This document shows positions 1-7,988 of a stretch of DNA of 29,919 nucleotides, piece after piece; the first letter of the stretch is position 1, and each line of letters opens with the position of its first letter. The notes beneath the pieces are model-generated. The model had not been told where the DNA came from. It made no database searches and saw only the letters and a list, made by a program, of their open reading frames with translations. Source of the stretch: JBQTKD01 sp052389435 (GTDB taxonomy: Bacteria > Actinomycetota > Actinomycetes > Sporichthyales > Sporichthyaceae); assembly GCA_052389435.1 (NCBI GenBank), contig JBQTIB010000007.1:1-29919 (forward strand). The letters are read 5' to 3'. The translations under genes were made by a program, and so were the position numbers.

Positions 1-65
1 TGGTGGACCGCAAGTACGACCCGCTGTTCAAGATCACCGGTCTGAGCAAGAAGAAGACCAACTAG
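1..65 (+). CDS. C-terminal end of an unidentified protein (partial)
   Basis: The window opens inside a plus-strand reading frame whose last residues read VDRKYDPLFKITGLSKKKTN before a TAG stop. The basic lysine-rich tail and the strong hairpin 15 nt after the stop support a true gene end. Only about 21 residues are visible and I do not recognise the family. Confidence 0.6.
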   Translation, partial: VDRKYDPLFKITGLSKKKTN

Positions 66-79
66 GTCCGTTCGGCACG

Positions 80-107
80 GTGGCCATCGCCCGAGGGCGA
101 TGGCCAC
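80..107. terminator. Bidirectional hairpin terminator
   Basis: TGGCCATCGCCC pairs perfectly over 12 bp with GGGCGATGGCCA across a 2-nt apex, and an outer G-C pair extends it. The sequence TTCCGTTTT follows on the plus strand. It lies between two convergent genes (stop at 65; minus-strand stop at 121), so it can serve both. Its left arm and loop match the terminator at 13040-13073 at 15 of 16 positions. Confidence 0.85.
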
Positions 108-120
108 TTCCGTTTTCGGC

Positions 121-402
121 TCAGCGCCAGTCGTAGCTGCGGGCCCGTTCGACCCGATCCGACGGGCACGCGCACGTGCGCTCGAGCCCGGCCGCGGCCG
201 TGGCGGCGCAGTGGCGCGTCGACACCGCGTCGTGGGTGCCGAGCGGGTGACCGCAGACGCACGGGGCCTCCGGCCGTTCCCGGCAGGACGGGCACAGGAA
301 CTCCAAGGCTCCGCCGTTGGGGCGGGGCCAGACCATCCAGCCCTCCGCGTCGCCCATCCGCTGGAGGCAGAACTGGCATTCGACGATCTGTCCGGCGCCC
401 AT
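121..402 (-). CDS. Small Cys/His-rich putative zinc-binding protein
   Basis: A 93-aa protein starting MGAGQIVECQFC. It contains CxxC (CQFC), CxxC (CPSC), a CVCGHPLGTHD cluster, an HC pair and a final CAC. This spacing suggests one or two structural zinc ribbons. No catalytic motif is visible. I chose the ATG at 402 because an AGGGG-type ribosome site lies just upstream and the Cys pairs start soon after; a longer frame to 474 adds 24 low-complexity residues. It is divergent from the lipoprotein at 551 and shares a 148-nt intergenic region with it. The function is unknown; metal binding is inferred from Cys spacing only. Confidence 0.6.
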   Translation of the reverse strand: MGAGQIVECQFCLQRMGDAEGWMVWPRPNGGALEFLCPSCRERPEAPCVCGHPLGTHDAVSTRHCAATAAAGLERTCACPSDRVERARSYDWR

Positions 403-462
403 GGCGCACCCCTGCCGGTACCTAGGCGTCCCATCGCACGGACGAACTCCGCAGGACTTGGC

Positions 463-477
463 ACGTTGCGCCAACGT
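463..477. promoter_or_regulatory. Inverted repeat ACGTTG-CGC-CAACGT, possible operator
   Basis: Perfect 6-bp arms with a 3-nt spacer in the shared intergenic region between the divergent genes at 402 (minus) and 551 (plus). The size and position fit a dimeric repressor site, but no regulator is encoded next to it. Confidence 0.4.
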
Positions 478-550
478 ACCCGTTCCGCCACGTCAAATCC
501 GTCGGCAACGACCGGCAATGTGGCGCAATCGCCGCGCGGAGCGCACTACC

Positions 551-1396
551 GTGCACCGTGTGAAGCCGTCCCGGAGCGCAGCGTTGGTTCTTTCCGTCGG
601 CCTGCTCGCAGGCTGCGGCGGCGGCGGCGAGAAGTCCGACGCCGTCGCACCGGACCCGGCGGCGGCAAGCCCGGGCCCGAGTTCGGCGGCTCCGAACAGG
701 GGCGGCGGCGCGGGAAGTACCGCCACCTCGACGGGCGAGGCGAGCACCGGCGGCTCACCCGGCGGCGGGGCTAGGGCCTCGGCCTCGGCGGCGCCCAAGC
801 CCTCGGGCGTTTCGGCGGCCCGGGCGGAGGCGCTGGCGAAGTCCGGTCTGCTCCTCGCCGGCGATCTGCCGGGCTACACGGGAGAGAACCTGGCCTTCGA
901 CGGGTCGGAGAACTTCGGCGAAGTCGCGCTCTACCAGTGCCTGCGGATTCCGGGACCGCAGTACCTCTCCCGCAACCCGGGCCTGACGTGGACGAAGGGC
1001 ACCGCGATCGTGGAGTCCACCGCGAGCGTCGTCGCGAAGGCAGCGGACCTGAAGAAGAAGGTCGCGGCGTCCACGGGCACCAGCGGTGCCGTCTGCTACG
1101 GGGAGGGCCTGTTCCGCCTCGTAGAGGTCGACGGAGCCTCCACCGGTGGCCAGTCCGGCCCCGCCGCGGTGAAGGTGCCCAAGGCCGACGGGGCCTTCGG
1201 GGTGAAGTTCACGGTCTCGGCGACCAAGGACGGGCAGACCAGGGAACTCACCGGCTATCTGGTGGGCGCGTACGTGGACACCGTCGAAATCTTCGTGGTC
1301 GGCGCCTCCGACGGAGCCGGGCCCAAGCTCGCCGACGTCGTCGAACTGGCGAACACCGCCGCCGCCCGCGCCCGCGCCGCCCTGGAGTCCGGCTAG
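551..1396 (+). CDS. Exported lipoprotein, PknH-sensor-like architecture
   Basis: A 281-aa protein starting GTG (VHRVKPSRSAALVLSVGLLAGC). It has a basic N-terminus, a hydrophobic core and a lipobox LAGC with Cys22 as the lipidated residue. A low-complexity Gly/Ser/Ala/Pro linker follows to about residue 95, then a globular domain with two cysteines (QCLRIPG and AVCYGEG) that could form a disulfide. GGAG at 538-541 supports the start at 551; an in-frame GTG at 560 is less well spaced. The layout resembles the lipoprotein at 13475-14200, and both recall the extracellular sensor domain of mycobacterial PknH/LppH proteins. That link rests on architecture, not alignment. It is monocistronic, and its role is unknown. 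Confidence 0.8.
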   Translation: MHRVKPSRSAALVLSVGLLAGCGGGGEKSDAVAPDPAAASPGPSSAAPNRGGGAGSTATSTGEASTGGSPGGGARASASAAPKPSGVSAARAEALAKSGLLLAGDLPGYTGENLAFDGSENFGEVALYQCLRIPGPQYLSRNPGLTWTKGTAIVESTASVVAKAADLKKKVAASTGTSGAVCYGEGLFRLVEVDGASTGGQSGPAAVKVPKADGAFGVKFTVSATKDGQTRELTGYLVGAYVDTVEIFVVGASDGAGPKLADVVELANTAAARARAALESG

Positions 1397-1435
1397 CAGA
1401 GCCGAGGTCGCCACCGTCGTGGCCCTGGGCGCCGA

Positions 1436-1454
1436 CGGAGCCGGGCGCGCTCCG
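1436..1454. terminator. Short hairpin between convergent genes
   Basis: CGGAGC and GCTCCG form a 6-bp stem with a 7-nt loop between the lipoprotein stop (1396) and the biotin carboxylase stop (1457). There is no U tract, so it is a weak candidate. Confidence 0.35.
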
Positions 1455-1456
1455 CG

Positions 1457-3211
1457 CTAGGCCTCGACCAGCCTGCACAGCACCGTGCGGTGCGCCACCG
1501 TGTCGCCCACCGCGACCGTCAGGCCGACCACGACCCCGTCGCGGTGCGCGCGAATCGGGTTCTCCATCTTCATGGCCTCGAGCACCGCGAGCAGTGCACC
1601 GGCCTCGACGACGTCGCCGTCCGCGACGGCCACCGCGACGATCGTGCCCTGCATCGGCGCGAGCACCGCGGGTCCGGCCACGGCCGCGGCTCCGGCCTGT
1701 GCCCGCAGTTCCGCGGACTCGGCGCGGATCGCGACGGCTCGCTCGCCGAGGGTGTCGAGCCCCGGGACCGGCACGGCCACCAGGCGCCTGCCGATGCGGA
1801 CGAACAGTTCGCCGCCGTCGCACTCCTCGGCGTCGGCCCACGCCGGAACGTCGAAGCGCCCCGCGAGCCAGCGGTTGTGGACTGCGAACGCGTCGGCGAA
1901 CTCCGGATCGTCGAGCACCAGGCGGTAGAGCGGCACGGGCGTGGGGACGCCGCCGATGCGCAGGTCGGCCAGCGCGGCCAGCGCTCGGCGCAGCGTCGTC
2001 GGCCGGTCCGGCCCGCTCACGATCAGCTTGGCGAACATCGAGTCGAACCGACCGTCGATCTCCTCGCCCGCCTCGACTCCGGCGTCCACGCGGATTCCCG
2101 GTCCCGTGGGCCAGACAAGTTCGCTCAGCAGCCCGGTGGTCGGGGTGAAGTCGCGGCCCGCGTCCTCGGCCACGAGCCGAAACTCGATCGAGTGGCCGAC
2201 GGCGGGCGGGTCGTCCTCGGCGAGCAGGACTGCGCCGCCCGCGATGCGGAACTGTTCGGCGACGAGGTCGACGCCGGAGGTCTGCTCGGTCACCGGGTGC
2301 TCGACCTGTAGGCGGGTGTTGACCTCGAGGAAGCTCAGCGTGCCGTCGGCGGCGAGCAGGTACTCCACGGTGCCCGCGCCGACGTATCCGGCGGCGCGAC
2401 ACAGATCGGCCGCCGAGGTGTGAATCGCCCGTCGCACCTCCGGGGACAGGAACGGGGCGGGCGCCTCCTCGATCAACTTCTGGTTGCGACGCTGCACGGA
2501 GCAGTCGCGGGTTCCGACGACGACGACGTGCCCCTCCGCGTCGGCGAGCACCTGCGCCTCGACGTGCCGGGCGGCGTCGAGGAACCTCTCGACGTAGCAC
2601 TCGCCGCGGCCGAACGCGGCCTTCGCCTCCCGGGTGGCCGAGTCGTAGGCCTCCCCGATCTGCGCGGCGTCGTGGACGATCTTCATGCCGCGTCCGCCGC
2701 CGCCGTGCGCAGCCTTGATCAGCAGCGGGAAGCCGTGCGCGGCGGCGAAGTCCTCGACCTCGTCGAGTCCAGACACGACCTCCTCGGTGCCCGCGGCCAG
2801 CGGCACCCCCACCGTGCGGGCGAGGCGACGGGCGGCGACCTTGTCCCCGAGGGTCGCGATGACCTCGGGAGGCGGACCGATCCAGACCAGCCCGGCGGCC
2901 AGGACCGCGGCGGCGAACTCGACGTTCTCGGCGAGGAAGCCGTACCCGGGGTGGATCGCCTCGGCGCCGGCCTCGAGGGCCGCGGCAACGATTGCGGGGC
3001 CGTCGAGGTAGGCCTCGATCCGCTTCGCCCCGTCGGCGGTGCGCACGTGCAGCGCCCCGGCGTCGGACTCGACGTGCACCGCGACCGACCGGATCCCGGC
3101 CTCGCGCGCGGCTCGCAGGATCCGAACGGCGATCTCCCCGCGGTTGGCGACCAGCACCGAACCGATCGGCCGCGGCGCGGGCCCGCTCAGGCGCACCGAC
3201 CCGGGACTCAC
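1457..3211 (-). CDS. accA1: Biotin carboxylase/biotin carrier subunit of an acyl-CoA carboxylase (AccA1/MccA-like)
   Basis: A 584-aa alpha subunit carrying out ATP-dependent carboxylation of biotin for transfer to an acyl-CoA. Visible are the biotin-carboxylase N-domain (VLVANRGEIAVRI near residue 19), the ATP-grasp glycine loop (HGGGGRGMKIV), the EVNTRLQVEHPVTE active-site segment and a C-terminal carrier domain with EAMKMEN, biotin attached at Lys548. It starts with GTG overlapping the lyase stop as GTGA, so translation is probably coupled. The carboxyltransferase partner is four genes upstream in the same operon. Context (IVD-like dehydrogenase, MaoC, CitE-like lyase) favours 3-methylcrotonyl-CoA carboxylase; propionyl- or geranyl-CoA carboxylase cannot be excluded. 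The length is normal for a subunit fused to its carrier domain. Confidence 0.92.
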   Translation of the reverse strand: MSPGSVRLSGPAPRPIGSVLVANRGEIAVRILRAAREAGIRSVAVHVESDAGALHVRTADGAKRIEAYLDGPAIVAAALEAGAEAIHPGYGFLAENVEFAAAVLAAGLVWIGPPPEVIATLGDKVAARRLARTVGVPLAAGTEEVVSGLDEVEDFAAAHGFPLLIKAAHGGGGRGMKIVHDAAQIGEAYDSATREAKAAFGRGECYVERFLDAARHVEAQVLADAEGHVVVVGTRDCSVQRRNQKLIEEAPAPFLSPEVRRAIHTSAADLCRAAGYVGAGTVEYLLAADGTLSFLEVNTRLQVEHPVTEQTSGVDLVAEQFRIAGGAVLLAEDDPPAVGHSIEFRLVAEDAGRDFTPTTGLLSELVWPTGPGIRVDAGVEAGEEIDGRFDSMFAKLIVSGPDRPTTLRRALAALADLRIGGVPTPVPLYRLVLDDPEFADAFAVHNRWLAGRFDVPAWADAEECDGGELFVRIGRRLVAVPVPGLDTLGERAVAIRAESAELRAQAGAAAVAGPAVLAPMQGTIVAVAVADGDVVEAGALLAVLEAMKMENPIRAHRDGVVVGLTVAVGDTVAHRTVLCRLVEA

Positions 3212-4044
3212 TCGCTCTCCCCGGCGCCGACGAGCACGGCCCGGGCGGCACGCAGATGCGCGCCGTCGACCATCGCCCCGTCCAGGACCCCGACGCCGGC
3301 GGCGACGGCCTGTACGACGGCGCGGGCGTGCGCCACTTCGGCTTCGCTGGGCGTGAACACCTCGTGGGCCACCTCGACCTGAGTGGGATGAAGGCAGATC
3401 TTTCCGACGTAGCCGAGATCTCGGCCGGCGGCGGCGTCCACCCCGAACGCGTCGGCGTCCCGGATGGCGAGCACGGCCTGGTCCAGCGCGGCCACCCCGC
3501 CGAGGCGGGCGGCCAGCACCACGCGGGAGCGGGCGTAGGCGACCTCGGCACCGCCGACGGTGCGCCGCCCGCCCATGTCGGCGACGAAGTCCTCGGCACC
3601 GAAGTACACCGCGTCCGGGGCGACGGTCTCCCCCGCCAGCAACACCCGTGCGTCGGCCACGCCGAGCGCGGTTTCCACTCCGACGACGATGCGGGCCGTG
3701 CTCGGCAGCGCGGCTCGCAGGTCGTCGAGTTGCTCGGGGTACTCGTACTTGGGCAGCACCAGGCCGTCGAGCAGGTTCGCCTCCATCGCCTCGGCGACGG
3801 CCGCGACGTCGGCCTCGTGCCAGGGCGATCCGGGCGGGTTGACCCGGATCAGCACCGTGCCCGCGCCGGGGCGGTGTCCGGCCAGCCCGGCCAGCGCGAG
3901 CTTGCGGGCGGTGACCTTCTCCTCCGGCGCCACCGCGTCTTCCAGGTCCAGGGCCACCGCGTCGGGGCGGCAGCGCTCCACCTTGGCGAGCAGTTCGGTG
4001 CGTCCCCCGGGCACGAACAGCAGACTGCGCCAGCGCCCGCTCAC
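3208..4044 (-). CDS. CitE-like beta-hydroxyacyl-CoA lyase (HpcH/HpaI family)
   Basis: A 278-aa TIM-barrel CoA lyase, the size of free-standing CitE homologues. Motifs include the N-terminal RSLLFVPGG, DAVALDLEDAV, the metal-binding glutamate in VGVETALGV and the aspartate in GAEDFVADMG, and KICLHPTQ near the C-terminus. The M. tuberculosis homologue in the same context (Rv2498c) has been described as cleaving (S)-citramalyl-CoA and (R)-HMG-CoA, in itaconate and leucine breakdown. By inference this enzyme releases acetyl-CoA plus acetoacetate or pyruvate. The GTG start at 4044 overlaps the MaoC stop (GTGA), and its own stop overlaps the next start. It is not a citrate lyase beta subunit: no citF or citD gene is nearby. 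Confidence 0.88.
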   Translation of the reverse strand: MSGRWRSLLFVPGGRTELLAKVERCRPDAVALDLEDAVAPEEKVTARKLALAGLAGHRPGAGTVLIRVNPPGSPWHEADVAAVAEAMEANLLDGLVLPKYEYPEQLDDLRAALPSTARIVVGVETALGVADARVLLAGETVAPDAVYFGAEDFVADMGGRRTVGGAEVAYARSRVVLAARLGGVAALDQAVLAIRDADAFGVDAAAGRDLGYVGKICLHPTQVEVAHEVFTPSEAEVAHARAVVQAVAAGVGVLDGAMVDGAHLRAARAVLVGAGESE

Positions 4045-4496
4045 GCGGGCCTGCGGTGCATCAGGCCGGTGCGCCGGGCACGGCAGACGAGTTCGCCGCG
4101 CTGGTTGGTGGCGTGGTGCTCGAACACGACGATCCCCGCGTCGGAACGAGACTTCGACTCCCGGGCCTCGACGACCTCGCTGCGCACTCCCAGGGTGTCG
4201 CCGACGAAGACCGGCGCCGGGAAGACGACCTCGGTCAGCGCGAGTTGCGCGACGATCGTGTTGAAGGTCAACTCGTGCACCGACAGCCCGACGACGAGGG
4301 CGACGGTGAACATCGAATTCACCAGCGGGCGCCCGAACTCGGTGTTCGCGGCGTAGTCGTGGTCGAGGTGCACCGCCGCCGGGTTCATCGTCATCGTGGT
4401 GAACAGGACGTTGTCGGTTTCGGTGACCGTGCGCCGAATGGGGTGCTCGACGACGAGCCCGACCGTCAACTCCTCGAACCACAGTCCGTGGGTCAT
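4041..4496 (-). CDS. MaoC-family (R)-specific enoyl-CoA hydratase
   Basis: A 151-aa hot-dog-fold protein. The hydratase segment MNPAAVHLDHDYAANTEFG carries the catalytic Asp/His pattern of MaoC-like hydratases, followed by a basic C-terminus. The position matches Rv2499c in the mycobacterial leucine locus. There, a MaoC hydratase would convert 3-methylglutaconyl-CoA to HMG-CoA (and itaconyl-CoA to citramalyl-CoA), supplying the adjacent lyase. The ATG at 4496 overlaps the synthetase stop (ATGA), and its stop overlaps the lyase GTG, so the three genes are tightly coupled. Substrate is inferred from context. Confidence 0.87.
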   Translation of the reverse strand: MTHGLWFEELTVGLVVEHPIRRTVTETDNVLFTTMTMNPAAVHLDHDYAANTEFGRPLVNSMFTVALVVGLSVHELTFNTIVAQLALTEVVFPAPVFVGDTLGVRSEVVEARESKSRSDAGIVVFEHHATNQRGELVCRARRTGLMHRRPA

Positions 4497-6427
4497 GGGG
4501 TCCGCGCGCTTTCGATCACGTTCGACACGACGTCGATGGCGGTGGGGTCCTCCATCGCGGAGGTGTCCCCCTGCGGTTTGCCGTGCACCACGAGGTCGCG
4601 CAGCAGCCGGCGCATCGTTTTGCCGGTACGCGTCTTGGGCATCACGGGCGTCACGTAGACCTGGGCCGGGCGGGCGTACCCGCCCATTTCGGCTGCCACG
4701 TAGGCGGCGATCTGTTCGCGTGCCGCTCCCGGGTCGAGGTTCTGATGAAGCGTCACGAACGCTACGGGCACGGTGCCCTTGGTGGGGTCCGGGACGCCGA
4801 CGACGGCGGCCTCGACCACGCTCGGGTGCGCGGTGACCACGGCCTCGATCTCCATCGTGGACATGCGGTGCGCCGCGACGTTGATGACGTCGTCGACCCG
4901 GCCGAGCACCCACAGGTGCCCGTCCGCGTCCAGGACCGCCTCGTCGTTGGTGGCGTACTTGCCGGGGAAGCGGGAGAAGTAGGCCTCGGTGTACCGCTCC
5001 GGGTCGTCCCACACCGTGCGGCACAGCGTCGGGAACGGGTTGAGCAGCACCAGGTTGCCCTTCGTGCCGGGGCCGACGGGATTGCCGTCGTCGTCGAGGA
5101 TCTCGAACTCGTGCCCGGGCACGGCGGTGCCGAGCGAGCCGGGCTTGATGCCCTCGACGCCGTAGATCGGGTAGGCCCAGGTGGACCCGGTTTCGGTCTG
5201 CCCGTAGGCGTTGACCACGGGTGCGTCGAAGGTGGTGGTGGTCCACTCGAAGGTGTCGGCGTCCAGGGGTTCGCCCTGCATCGTGATGAGCTTGAGGCCC
5301 AACGGGTGTTCGGCGGCGAGGTCGTCGCCGAACTTGCGCAGCATCCGCCACAGGGTCGGCGCCGCGAGGACCTTGGTGACCCGGTGCCGCTCGCAGATCT
5401 CGTAGAACCGCGCGGTGCTCGGGGTGTCCAGCGCGCCCTCGTAGCAGGCGATGGTCATCCCGCACGCCAGTCCGCCGACGGCGGCCTGGATCGGGAAGGT
5501 CAGCCAACCGACGTCGGCGGCGACGAAGTACACGTCCCCTTCCTCGTAGCCCACCTGCCAGTGCGCGTTGGCCCAGGTGCCGAGCAGGAACCCGCCGACG
5601 CTGTGCACGACGCCCTTGGGCTTGGACTCGGTGCCGGAGGTGAAGATCAGGAACGAGGGGTCGTTGGGGTCCAGCGGCAGCGCGGCCACTCCCTGAGCGC
5701 CGCTCGCGAGGACGTCGGCGTAGGCGTGCTCGCCCGCGCGCAACGGGACGGCGTCGCCGGTGCGATCGACCACGACGGTCGCGCGCACGGTCGGCACGCG
5801 CTCCAGCGCGGTGCGCAGCGTCTCGAGCAGCGGCACGGGCTTGGTGCGCCGGTAGATGGAGTCGGCGACGACGACGACGCTCGCCCGCGCCGTCGCCAGG
5901 CGCGAGGCGACCGCTTCGGCGCCGAAGCCGGAGAACAGCACCGTGTAGATCGCGCCGAGCCGATTGCAGGCGTGGATCGCGGTGAAGGCCTCGACGAGGT
6001 TGGGCATGTAGATCCCGACGACGTCGCCCTTGCCGACGCCGAGCTTCGCCAGGCCCGCCGCGAGCGCGGACACCTCGACGGCGAGCTGGGAGTAGGTGAC
6101 GTCGCGGGTGTCCCCGGGTTCGCCCTCCCAGGCGATCGCGATACGGTTGGCGGTCGCCGGATCCTCGGCCCAGCGGTCCACGCAGTTGTCGGCGACGTTG
6201 ATCGTCCCGCCGTCGAAGTAGCGAAAGCCGGTGATGTCCCCCGAGCGCACCGAGGTGTACGGAGTGATCCAGCGCTGCTGGGTGGCGACCCACTCCCAGT
6301 ACTCGTCGGAGGTCGCGAGCTCGCGCAGCGCACCGAGTTGCTCGACGCGGGCGGGCACCGTCCACCGCGGAGGCAGCGCCATCACCGGTGCGGCCAGCAG
6401 TGCGTTGAGGCTGTCGCCGTCGGACAT
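4493..6427 (-). CDS. Acs/PrpE-type AMP-forming acyl-CoA synthetase
   Basis: A 644-aa adenylate-forming enzyme making acyl-CoA from acid, ATP and CoA. It has an acetyl-CoA-synthetase N-terminal domain (SDEYWEWVATQQRW), the P-loop FTSGTESKPKG (Glu-Ser where TG is usual), the adenine motif NAYGQTETG, WVLGRVDDVINVAAHRM, and the lysine loop PKTRTGK that is a common acetylation site. AGGAGG sits at ideal distance from the ATG at 6427. The M. tuberculosis locus has FadD35 and a ScoAB CoA-transferase; here only this Acs-type enzyme is seen. It may activate acetoacetate released by the lyase, or isovalerate or another short branched acid entering the pathway. It is 37 nt downstream of the carboxyltransferase and overlaps the MaoC start. 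Confidence 0.88.
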   Translation of the reverse strand: MSDGDSLNALLAAPVMALPPRWTVPARVEQLGALRELATSDEYWEWVATQQRWITPYTSVRSGDITGFRYFDGGTINVADNCVDRWAEDPATANRIAIAWEGEPGDTRDVTYSQLAVEVSALAAGLAKLGVGKGDVVGIYMPNLVEAFTAIHACNRLGAIYTVLFSGFGAEAVASRLATARASVVVVADSIYRRTKPVPLLETLRTALERVPTVRATVVVDRTGDAVPLRAGEHAYADVLASGAQGVAALPLDPNDPSFLIFTSGTESKPKGVVHSVGGFLLGTWANAHWQVGYEEGDVYFVAADVGWLTFPIQAAVGGLACGMTIACYEGALDTPSTARFYEICERHRVTKVLAAPTLWRMLRKFGDDLAAEHPLGLKLITMQGEPLDADTFEWTTTTFDAPVVNAYGQTETGSTWAYPIYGVEGIKPGSLGTAVPGHEFEILDDDGNPVGPGTKGNLVLLNPFPTLCRTVWDDPERYTEAYFSRFPGKYATNDEAVLDADGHLWVLGRVDDVINVAAHRMSTMEIEAVVTAHPSVVEAAVVGVPDPTKGTVPVAFVTLHQNLDPGAAREQIAAYVAAEMGGYARPAQVYVTPVMPKTRTGKTMRRLLRDLVVHGKPQGDTSAMEDPTAIDVVSNVIESARTP

Positions 6428-6464
6428 CGTCGTCCTCCTGGGACTTCTAGGAACTGATTGCGGG

Positions 6465-7988
6465 TCAGACGGGGCTGATGAGGTGGTGGCGGCGACCGGG
6501 TTGGCGGGACCACCCGTCCGCGTCGGCCAGCCGGGCGATCAACTCGGTGCGCAGCCGCTCCGGTTCGACCACCGCGTCGACCATGAGCATCGACCCCATG
6601 CGGAGCAGGTTGATGTCGGCCTGCTGCTCGACGATGCGGGCGGCCACGAACGCGGCCCGTTCCTGCGGGTCGGCGATGTCGGCGATCTTGTTGGCGTAGA
6701 CGGCGTTGACCGAGGCCTCGGCCGACATCGGGCCGATCGTGGCCGTGGGCAGGGCCAGGGTCGCTCGCGGCTCGAAGCCCGGCGCGCACATGGCGTAGAA
6801 CCCGGCGGCGTAGGCCTTGCGCAGCACGACGCTGAACTTCGGCACCTCGGCACTGGCCATGGCGGCCACCATCTTCGCGCCGTGCCGGATGATCCCGGCG
6901 CGCTCGACCTCGACGCCGACCATGAACCCGGGCACGTCGTGCAGGAACACCAGGGGAATGTTGTAGGCGTCGCACATCGAGACGAACCGGGCCGCCTTGT
7001 CCGCGGAGTCCACGAAGATTGCGCCGCTGCGGACGCTCGGCTGGTTCGCGACCACGCCGATCGTCCGGCCGTCGAGGCGCGCGAAGCCGACGACCATCTC
7101 CTGGGCCCAGCGGGCCTTGACCTCGAAGAACGATGCGCCGTCGACGATCGCCTCGATCACGTCGCGCACGTCGTAGGAGGCGTTGGGATCGGTGGGGATC
7201 AGATCGCCGAGATCGCTGCGCTCGGGTTCGGTCGATTCCCGGTGCGCCGGCGCGGTCCGGAAGTCGTCGGGCAGATAGGACAGCAGCAGCCGGGCGGCGG
7301 CGATGGCCTCCCAGTCGGTGTCGAAGACCTCGTCGGCGCAGCCGGAGACCGAGGCGTGCATGAGCGCGCCGCCCATCTCCTCCAGCGTGGTGATTTCGCC
7401 GGTCACCTTTTCGGCGATGCGCGGGCTTGCGAGGTACATCGAGGAGTTGCCGGCGACCATGCCGACCCAGTCGCAGAAGGCGGGCATGTAGGCCCCGCCC
7501 GCAGCGGACGGACCGAGCAGCACGCACACCTGCGGCACCCGGCCGGACAGGCGAACCTGCAGGTTGAAGATCGCCGAGGCACCGCGGCGGCCGGGAAAGA
7601 AGCCCATCTGGTCGGTGAGCCGGCCGCCGGCGGCGTCGACGAGGTAGACCACCGGCAGCAGGTCGCGGTCCGCGCGCTCGAGCAGCCGTACCTGCTTCTC
7701 GCAGGTGAGCACGCCCCAGGAGCCGGCCTTGACGGTGAAGTCCGAGGCGACGACGGCGACGCGGCGGCCCTCGATCCGGCCGACGCCGGTGACGACGCCG
7801 TCGGCCGGCAGGTCGAGGTCCCCCGCCGTGGCGAGCAGCCCGTCCTCGACGAACGTGTCGGGGTCGAACAGCAGTGCGATCCGTTCCCGGACCGGCATCT
7901 TGTTCGGCCACCGTGCGGCGTCGTTGCCCCGCTGCGCCCGCTCGATCGCCTCGGCGACCGCCGAAGGGTCGGGAGGCGCCACCGTCAC
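6465..7988 (-). CDS. accD1: Acyl-CoA carboxylase beta (carboxyltransferase) subunit, AccD1/MccB-like
   Basis: A 507-aa carboxyltransferase with crotonase-fold N and C domains. Recognisable are DGVVTGVGRIEGRRVAVVASDFTV, the GPSAAGGAYMPAFCDW oxyanion region, and in the second half FLHDVPGFMVG with a later GFEPRATLALPTATIGPMS. It transfers CO2 from biotin on the AccA1-like subunit to an enoyl- or acyl-CoA. It starts GTG at 7988, sharing GTGA with the dehydrogenase stop; a second GTG two codons in is possible. The length is close to methylcrotonyl-CoA carboxylase beta subunits, and the operon context supports that substrate. Confidence 0.9.
   Translation of the reverse strand: MTVAPPDPSAVAEAIERAQRGNDAARWPNKMPVRERIALLFDPDTFVEDGLLATAGDLDLPADGVVTGVGRIEGRRVAVVASDFTVKAGSWGVLTCEKQVRLLERADRDLLPVVYLVDAAGGRLTDQMGFFPGRRGASAIFNLQVRLSGRVPQVCVLLGPSAAGGAYMPAFCDWVGMVAGNSSMYLASPRIAEKVTGEITTLEEMGGALMHASVSGCADEVFDTDWEAIAAARLLLSYLPDDFRTAPAHRESTEPERSDLGDLIPTDPNASYDVRDVIEAIVDGASFFEVKARWAQEMVVGFARLDGRTIGVVANQPSVRSGAIFVDSADKAARFVSMCDAYNIPLVFLHDVPGFMVGVEVERAGIIRHGAKMVAAMASAEVPKFSVVLRKAYAAGFYAMCAPGFEPRATLALPTATIGPMSAEASVNAVYANKIADIADPQERAAFVAARIVEQQADINLLRMGSMLMVDAVVEPERLRTELIARLADADGWSRQPGRRHHLISPV

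Noticed and set aside
1248..3599. Very long minus-strand frame (783 codons) across the carboxylase and lyase genes
   Set aside because: Arg/Gly/Pro-rich shadow frame of the biotin carboxylase and lyase; no domains, while the true frames show clear motifs.
4583..6457. 624-codon plus-strand frame opposite the acyl-CoA synthetase
   Set aside because: Antisense shadow produced by high third-position GC; rich in Gly, Val and Asp with no recognisable domain.
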